Shown: piece by piece, positions 58,554 to 64,000 of the stretch | How positions within the stretch are numbered: position 1 is the first letter of the stretch | Layout of the letters: each line of letters starts with the position of its first letter | Origin: Obelidium mucronatum | Lineage: Eukaryota; Chytridiomycota; Chytridiomycetes; Chytridiales; Chytriomycetaceae | Direction of reading: 5' to 3' | NCBI GenBank assembly: GCA_025765595.1 | Contig: JAIVFH010000030.1 | Coordinates: 124,001-188,000 of the forward strand | DNA length: 64,000 nucleotides | Translations under genes and position numbers: made by a program | The notes under the pieces: generated by a model | Told to the model about the DNA's origin: nothing | The model's database searches: none | The model's input: the letters and a program-made list of their open reading frames with translations, nothing else

Positions 58554-60024
58554 TTATCCCTCCGTCATGGTATCCATAGGTATGCATTTTCCACTTTCTT
58601 CTGCTTCCTTGATTGGCTCATCCTCATTGATGATGGGCATTGCTGAAGCCGCAGCAGGAGCAGCCTCAGCATCAACACCTGCCTTCATAGCATTCCTCCT
58701 CCTTACAGCCTGCAATTCCAAATTCGAAACGTCCACACCATGCGCAGCCTTCAAATGGTACTTGAGTCCTCCTGCTGATGAATACGTTTTATGGCACTTT
58801 TGTTGCTGACACGCAAATGGCAGCTCTTGATATGTCTCTCCACTGGTACTATTCTCTTCTATCGTTTTTCCAGTCCAGTAATATCCTGATGGAAAGTCTT
58901 TTGGATTCGTGTGTTGACTCAAGTGGTACTGTTGTGGTATTGTTGGTTGTGTGAGTGGGTGAAATGTGAAAAGGTGTCGTTTTTGAGGATGAAAGATGCC
59001 TTACTTTTCACCTTCGGTGCAAAAGAACACGCCTTTGGCGTAAAGAAGGCAATCGGCAACAAACCTTTAAACCATTCGCAGTCCCATACTCTTTCTTACA
59101 CGCAGGGCAAAAGTAAAACTTTTCGCTCGTCACTGGATCCTCAATCCAAAGTTTACCACAAGAAAGTTTAACAAGAGGAGATCCGGGAGGTTTAGGAGGA
59201 AAACGAGCAACAACGACATTAGCAAGAGCAAGATTGGAAGAGTGAGAGAGTGGAAGGGGATAATGCTGTGATGAATAATCTGACAATGACGCTGAAATTG
59301 CTGAAGATGCTGAAGATGTTGAAGAAGCAGAAGATTCCGAAGAGGGAGAAACCAAAGCCGGAGGAGTGGGATCACTGTCATCCGCTGCAGCCAGTTCCCC
59401 AATCAGAGAATCCAGCCTCGCGCGCACCAGCAGCCGTTTGTGTGCCTCCTCTCTGAGCATTTCCTCCTCGTGGCAGTCGTCGCCGACGGGAATCACGCGC
59501 ATGTCCAGTTTGAGTGGCACTTCTCGTGTAACCCCCGCCGACGCGTACTCGCACACGCGGGCTTTTGCGGCGCACGTTTTGCACTGCGGGCGCCGCATGT
59601 CGCAGCGCGTCTTTTTGCGGTGGCACCACAGACACGCCTTGGCGGCTTTTTCGCTTTTGTTTTTTTTGTTTTTGTTTTCGTTTTCGTTTTTGTTTTCGTT
59701 TTTGTTGTTTTCGTTTTTGCTGTTTTCGTTTGCGGCCGGCGGCGACTGCGCCGACAACAACAACGCCGGCGGCGCCGACGAGTAGCGGCACGCGCCGCCA
59801 CGCGCGACGCAGCGCGAGCACGCCGGCTTCAGCGTGTCGCAGCGCTTGCGGGCCACGCGGCACGAGTCGCAGATCAGCGGTCGCTTTTTTAACGGTGAAG
59901 CAGAAGCAGACGTGTGTGTAGAGGAATATGCAGAACTGTGGGAAGTGGTCGATGACGCCATGCTGATCATTGCTAACGCCGCTGACGCTTCGGCGCTGCT
60001 GGCGACCGTCGAGAACGGCATCAT
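58554..60024 (-). CDS. Regulator with two Zn2Cys6 clusters and two C2H2 fingers
   Basis: Two exons (59065-60024 and 58554-58928) give 444 codons in phase. The first cluster is CDSCRVARKRCDTLKPACSR followed by CVARGGAC; the second is CLWCHRKKTRCDMRRPQCKT followed by CAAKARVC. Both follow the fungal CX2CX6CX5-6CX2CX6C pattern of GAL4-type DNA-binding domains. A repetitive Asn/Glu/Lys linker (NENKNENENKNKKN) separates them. Near the C-terminus are two C2H2-type fingers, FYFCPACKKEYGTANGLK plus YHLSQH across the intron, and FACQQQKCHKTYSSAGGLKY plus HLKAAH. The intron contains hairpins of the kind found in the array at 30684. Start chosen at 60024 (MMPFSTVASS); the frame upstream is open but lacks features. 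The Zn2Cys6 plus paired C2H2 layout matches the large neighbour at 48342-58386. The region 59490-59870 is strongly GC-rich. Confidence 0.85.
59009..59041. repeat. Two hairpins of the array type inside an intron
   Basis: caccttcggtg (59009-59019) and acgcctttggcgt (59029-59041) lie in the only intron of the two-cluster regulator. The second is identical to hairpins in the array at 30684-32640. Confidence 0.85.
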
Positions 60025-60434
60025 GACTGTGTGTGGCTGTCTTTCCTTCCTAAAGAAAAAAAGACAAGAAAAAAGCGAAAATCGCGGAATATCCACGCGG
60101 GGAATACCGAAACATGTCAACTATTACTTAAATTCAATTATTATGTTGAAGGCGTGAATCATATTCCTTTAATCTATTTCTTACACATTGTGAATGCCGC
60201 GTTCTTTTTTTTTTTTTTTTTTTGTTTTTTGGTTGTCGCTGTAGGTGGTTACACAACACTTGAAACTCACTTTCTTTCCGCGAATATATACCGCCAGATG
60301 GCTGTTACCATATGTTACTCTCTAGAGCCAATCTTCATAAAACGAACAAATGTTTCTTGACAACGAAGTCTTATGACAATAAAGAAAAAACAAATCAAAA
60401 CTAAACTTAAAACACCCAAAAAACAAAAATGCAA
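60025..60434. other. Intergenic
   Basis: Upstream region of the two-cluster regulator and downstream region of alternative oxidase. It holds a T run near 60205-60222 and no gene. Confidence 0.5.
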
Positions 60435-60919
60435 TCAATCCTCCTTGGCTTTTGGATTTGGTTCATCCGCCCTCAACGCAGCCAACATGTGATTTGTATC
60501 ACGGTGATCCGCTTCATCCGCTCTCACCGCCGCAACCACATCCTTAATGGTAGCATCCTCTTCCAACCTCCAATAAAACCTTGCAATCTCTGGCGCCTGC
60601 TGCGTCCCCCAATGCTTGATCCTTCCATGCTCAATATCCTTCAAACAAAGCGTATACGTGTGAACAGCGCTTTCCTCCAAATACCCCACGAACCGATGGC
60701 ACGTTTTCGGTGAAAGGAGGTAACACAGGAAATAGGCGTTGAAAAAGATTCCTTGTGTGATGAGCACGGCGCCACGGAAAAATGGCCCAGGTGCTTTCAG
60801 CTTCATGAATGTCAAGAGATGCATTCGTTCGTTTTCTGCTTCTTCGAGGAGTGTGTGGATCCATCCGTGGTCTCTGGTGAGGTTTCGGAGTGAGTGTAAA
60901 TGGCGGATCATTCCAGCAA

Positions 60920-60959
<40 letters not shown>

Positions 60960-61652
60960 AGAACGGAAAGAGCTGTAGCCGAGTCTTAAGTTGAGGTACA
61001 CCCCGCCACTAGGAATACAAGGACGTCTTTTCGCCGCCATAAACATATTCTATGGCCGTCTGGGTATATAAAATCGCCTTCGGCGAAAAAAATGCGATTA
61101 CTCACCATTCCAGGAACACCAGCCACAGTCTCCAAGAAACAGATCCGGTTCAACCACTGCTTTTCAGTCATGATGCCCACTTTATCCGTATACCCTGTAG
61201 CCGAATCAAATCCTAAATCATGAAAAAAAAAGAGAGACAGTCAGCCAGAGAAAAAAGAAAAAAAAGTGAACATTATTGTGTTCTTTGATCAATCAAAAAA
61301 AAAAACGCCAACCAAATCGCATCAGACGAACAAGAGAATACGCAATCGTGTCCCTGATCCCAGTTACATTGCGATGCGTGTATGTCGTAGCAGTCAATTC
61401 TTCTGGCGTGTACACAGGGTGATGGAGGACGTAGTCCTTGCTGTCAAGAGGTCCAGTGGTGGTGGCGGCGTTCAGGGCTGCCTTGACACGTTTCGGATGA
61501 GGTGCTTGAGAGATTGATGTTGTAGTGTTGTTTGCTCGTTGTAGTAGCAGGTGGTGGGTGATTGTTGGTGGTGTTGCTGCAGATCGAGCCAGCCCCAGTT
61601 TGTGGTTTTGGAATACTGCTGCTGTTGCGGGAAGGAAACGTCTTTGAAGCAT
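60435..61652 (-). CDS. Alternative oxidase, mitochondrial
   Basis: Three exons (61313-61652, 61106-61212, 60435-60920) give 310 codons in phase. The N-terminus is basic with few acidic residues ([14 protein letters not shown]), a likely mitochondrial targeting peptide. [14 protein letters not shown] and [20 protein letters not shown] mark the family. The di-iron ligands are visible in [30 protein letters not shown] and [10 protein letters not shown]. The enzyme passes electrons from ubiquinol to oxygen, bypassing complexes III and IV. The acceptor of the last intron comes directly after about 31 A on the coding strand, without a pyrimidine tract. The same intron carries a tcgccttcggcga hairpin at 61074-61086. 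The gene is divergent from the PAS/GATA gene. Confidence 0.95.
60922..60952. repeat. Homopolymer T, about 31 bases
   Basis: Lies directly next to the last intron acceptor of alternative oxidase; on the coding strand it is an A run followed by AAG and the exon start GTTGCT. Confidence 0.85.
61074..61086. repeat. Hairpin of the array type in an alternative oxidase intron
   Basis: tcgccttcggcga, a five-base dyad with a TTC centre, differs from the array consensus by a compensated base pair (A-T to T-A at the outermost position). Confidence 0.75.
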
Positions 61653-62047
61653 TCGTTTCTTGTTTGTCGTTATATGAATAAGACTTGTTTCTTTTTGGGG
61701 CTGTGTTTCTATTTATGGTGAAATACAGTGCTTTTTCATCACGTTCAGCCTCCAAATTTGTCGTGAATCACAGGAAATTTGTCAGCAACAGAGCACACGT
61801 TTTTTGTTGGAAGTGTATCATCATTGTTGACTGAATAGCTTCATGTCTCAAGACCTCGGTTATATGATATGTGGTCAATGGTCGCTAGTAAAGTTTTCAG
61901 TACTGATTTATAGCGTTAAAATTGGATTTGAGCGGGCCAATTTTTTGGACAATAAAGGGAATGATAAAATGATTTCTGAATCTATTGCTTTATCTTTTAG
62001 TAATAAGTTTTTTTTAACGAATGATTTGAAATAAGAAGAGAAATTAA
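61653..62047. promoter_or_regulatory. Divergent upstream region of alternative oxidase and the PAS/GATA gene
   Basis: A 395-bp gap between two genes transcribed away from each other. No specific binding site could be assigned with confidence; both promoters must lie here or overlap it. Confidence 0.45.
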
Positions 62048-64000
62048 ATGCCTCACCATCATCACCACCACTCCAGCACTGCCTCGTCCTTTGCACCAGT
62101 GCCCCCAGCGTACACTTCAGCATCGTCTATTCCAGCCTCAGTCGCAACGGGAAGCAGTGCACCGAAAGATAAAGACAAGGATCAGGAAAACAGCCGACAT
62201 GTCGCAGCGGTTCTATCTCAGGTTTTATCGAAACTCTCCCCTATTTTTCTGGGTCCCTTTTTCTTAAATCATCAATACAAAAAAAGTTCACTGGATCGTC
62301 TGAAGCGTATGGCCGCCTTGTCCAAGAGAAAGTTGATTTGTTGGTTGTAGCAGAAACAGCACTCAACAATGCTAGTGTCGCTGAACTCCAGATTGCATAC
62401 ATTGCACCATCCTGTATGCGGATTATTCGGTAAAATCAGTGAAATAGATACGGGGGGGAGGTGCACATTAAAAAAAATACCTAACGTAATTAGTTGCACA
62501 CCTGCTTCCCTCCACCACAAGAAAATATCAACGATCCTGCATCCAGATGACACTTCTTTAGTCCTCGCTGTAATCTCTGCTGCGAAAACCGAAAACTACA
62601 AGAAATCAGTGTATTGCAGAGCTACCAGAATGGATCGGGTTGGGGAATACGTTTTAATGGATTTGTCTGTCGAATGGATTTCTCCTTCTGTTCCAGCTTC
62701 AACAAATTCAGGCGGGTGCAACTGAATCTACGCATGCCCTTTTGATTGGAAGAGTTTACATGTATGAATAGTGCTGATTAATTGGCCGCTTTGAAAGTGT
62801 TTAACCTCTTCGATAAACAAACAGCCCCACACCAATCGACACCATCCACACCCTCCGCATCCAAAACCTACAGCTAAAACACGCTCTCACAGAGGCAGTT
62901 AAAACCCGCGTCTCCAACGCCGTCTCCCACGCACCTACCGCCGAAATGGGTCGCTCCCTTGCCGAAAAGTCTGCTGCCGCTGTCGCGCTTCTCCGGGAAC
63001 TGGATAACAACCCTTGGGAATCTTCAGAGTTTGCTAGTATGGCGGATCTGATTGATAACGGCAACAACAATAACAATAACAGTAGTGAGGATAAGCGGAA
63101 AGGAAAGCGACGCCTCATGGACGCGTCGATGCAAGGAGACGATTTGGACCAAGAACTCAACAGCATTTTGGGGTTGAATCAAATGGAACGGAGTAACCTT
63201 GGCGCCTTCAAGCAGCAGCAGTACTGGAACACTTGGACTTGCCGCCTGCCGTTGTGCAGAATAACGGCGTGGGACCCATGGCCACGGATTCGTCTATTTC
63301 CTTTGGGTTATCTCCGTTTGGAGGGAGTAGGTGGTGGCAACGCGTTTGGGAATGCCTCCTCGTCTTCCACTGCGAATCTTCAGGGTCTCGTCTTCTTCGC
63401 CAACGGGGGGTGGGAGTGCAAATCAATTCCAAACAACGGCTCAACCAATGTCCACGTTTGATGGGGGTGTGTCTATGACGGCTGCAGTGGCGGCCGGGTC
63501 TTCGCAAGCTGCTGTGAAAACGGCTGCAAAGAAGGGAGCCAAGGTATGTCCCGCTTTCTTATTTATACGTTCCTACCTCAAGTGATTGTCCAACAGCATT
63601 GTATATTTTATTTCTTTTCACAGAGAGTTAAAATTCCTCAAGATGAACTGTACTGTCGTCAATGTGGATCGACCACATCCCCTGAATGGAGAAAAGGGCC
63701 ATTGGGTCCCAAAACGTACGTTTATCCCACATGATACCAAAACATACAAAAAAAAACACAAAAACTCATGGATATATCTTCTTTTTTTTTCAGATTATGT
63801 AATGCATGTGGTCTTGCCTACTCCAAGATGCAATCGAAACAACGAAAGCTCGCAGCCAAGGAAAAGGAAGCGCAAGCAGTGGGTGGATCTGGTCTTGCAG
63901 CAGCTGCAGTTTCAACCAACAGTAGTAGCGGCCTTCCACCTCCCGCCGCCGGGCACCACCAGCACCACCAGCAACAGCATCAACCCCAACTATTATCAAA
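62048..64000 (+). CDS. White-collar-2-like PAS and GATA zinc-finger regulator (runs off the window)
   Basis: The start at 62048 (MPHHHHHHSSTASSFAPVPP) leads through introns at about 62222-62286 and 62430-62493 into a PAS-like domain: VAELQIAYIAPSCMRII, then KKISTILHPDDTSLVLAVIS. Exon borders from 62640 to 62870 are uncertain. A helical region (LQLKHALTEAVKTRVSNAV) follows. The GATA finger lies at about 63650-63830, interrupted by a GTACGT...CAG intron at 63716-63793: CRQCGSTTSPEWRKGPLGPK, then TLCNACGLAYSK, spacing CX2CX18CX2C. This finger type with PEWRKGP is that of white-collar-2 proteins, which with a blue-light photoreceptor partner control light responses. Between 63190 and 63480 the coding sequence moves through all three frames, best explained by small indels. 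The 3' end lies beyond 64000. Confidence 0.78.

Overview
The window looks like nuclear DNA of a zoosporic true fungus, most likely a chytrid (Chytridiomycota). Short GT-AG introns (about 50-80 nt) are everywhere. Fungal markers (saccharopine reductase of the aminoadipate lysine pathway, Zn2Cys6 regulators, a PAS/GATA white-collar-2-like factor, OCH1-like GT32 glycosyltransferases, alternative oxidase) sit beside motile-flagellum genes (an outer dynein arm docking coiled coil and a CFAP97/hemingway domain). The species is inferred only to that level.

Layout. (1) 1-12300: an RCC1-like gene on the minus strand, cut inside a coding exon by a 9.4-kb non-LTR retrotransposon (2250-11684) with a 17-bp target-site duplication; a snap-back inverted repeat lies at the 5' side of the gene. 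(2) 13919-24718: two flagellum-associated genes. One is a minus-strand gene of about 2450 codons joining a CFAP97 domain to a DUF4062-NACHT-WD40 protein. The other is a plus-strand nine-exon outer-dynein-arm docking protein. A decayed ankyrin copy lies between them. (3) 24860-39300: lineage-expanded families: F-box-like/ankyrin, HNH_2-like, and C2H2 zinc-finger paralogues with broken copies; also an alpha-arrestin, a Fic protein, and a 2-kb array of short hairpins (30684-32640). (4) 39300-48340: mostly unannotated DNA with two weak gene candidates, then LYS9, a two-domain GT32 glycosyltransferase and a frameshifted ankyrin copy. (5) 48342-64000: two regulators that pair N-terminal Zn2Cys6 clusters with two C-terminal C2H2 fingers (one very large and acidic), alternative oxidase, and a divergent PAS/GATA factor that runs off the window.

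The most notable observations are the single-exon fusion of a ciliary domain to a STAND-type NTPase with a degenerate Walker A, the Zn2Cys6 plus double-C2H2 regulator family, the hairpin array whose motif recurs inside two introns, and the retrotransposon insertion into the RCC1-like gene. Many otherwise healthy genes carry isolated one-base frame changes and there are very long homopolymers, so a share of the apparent breaks may be assembly or read errors. Exon borders were read by eye and can be off by a base or two.
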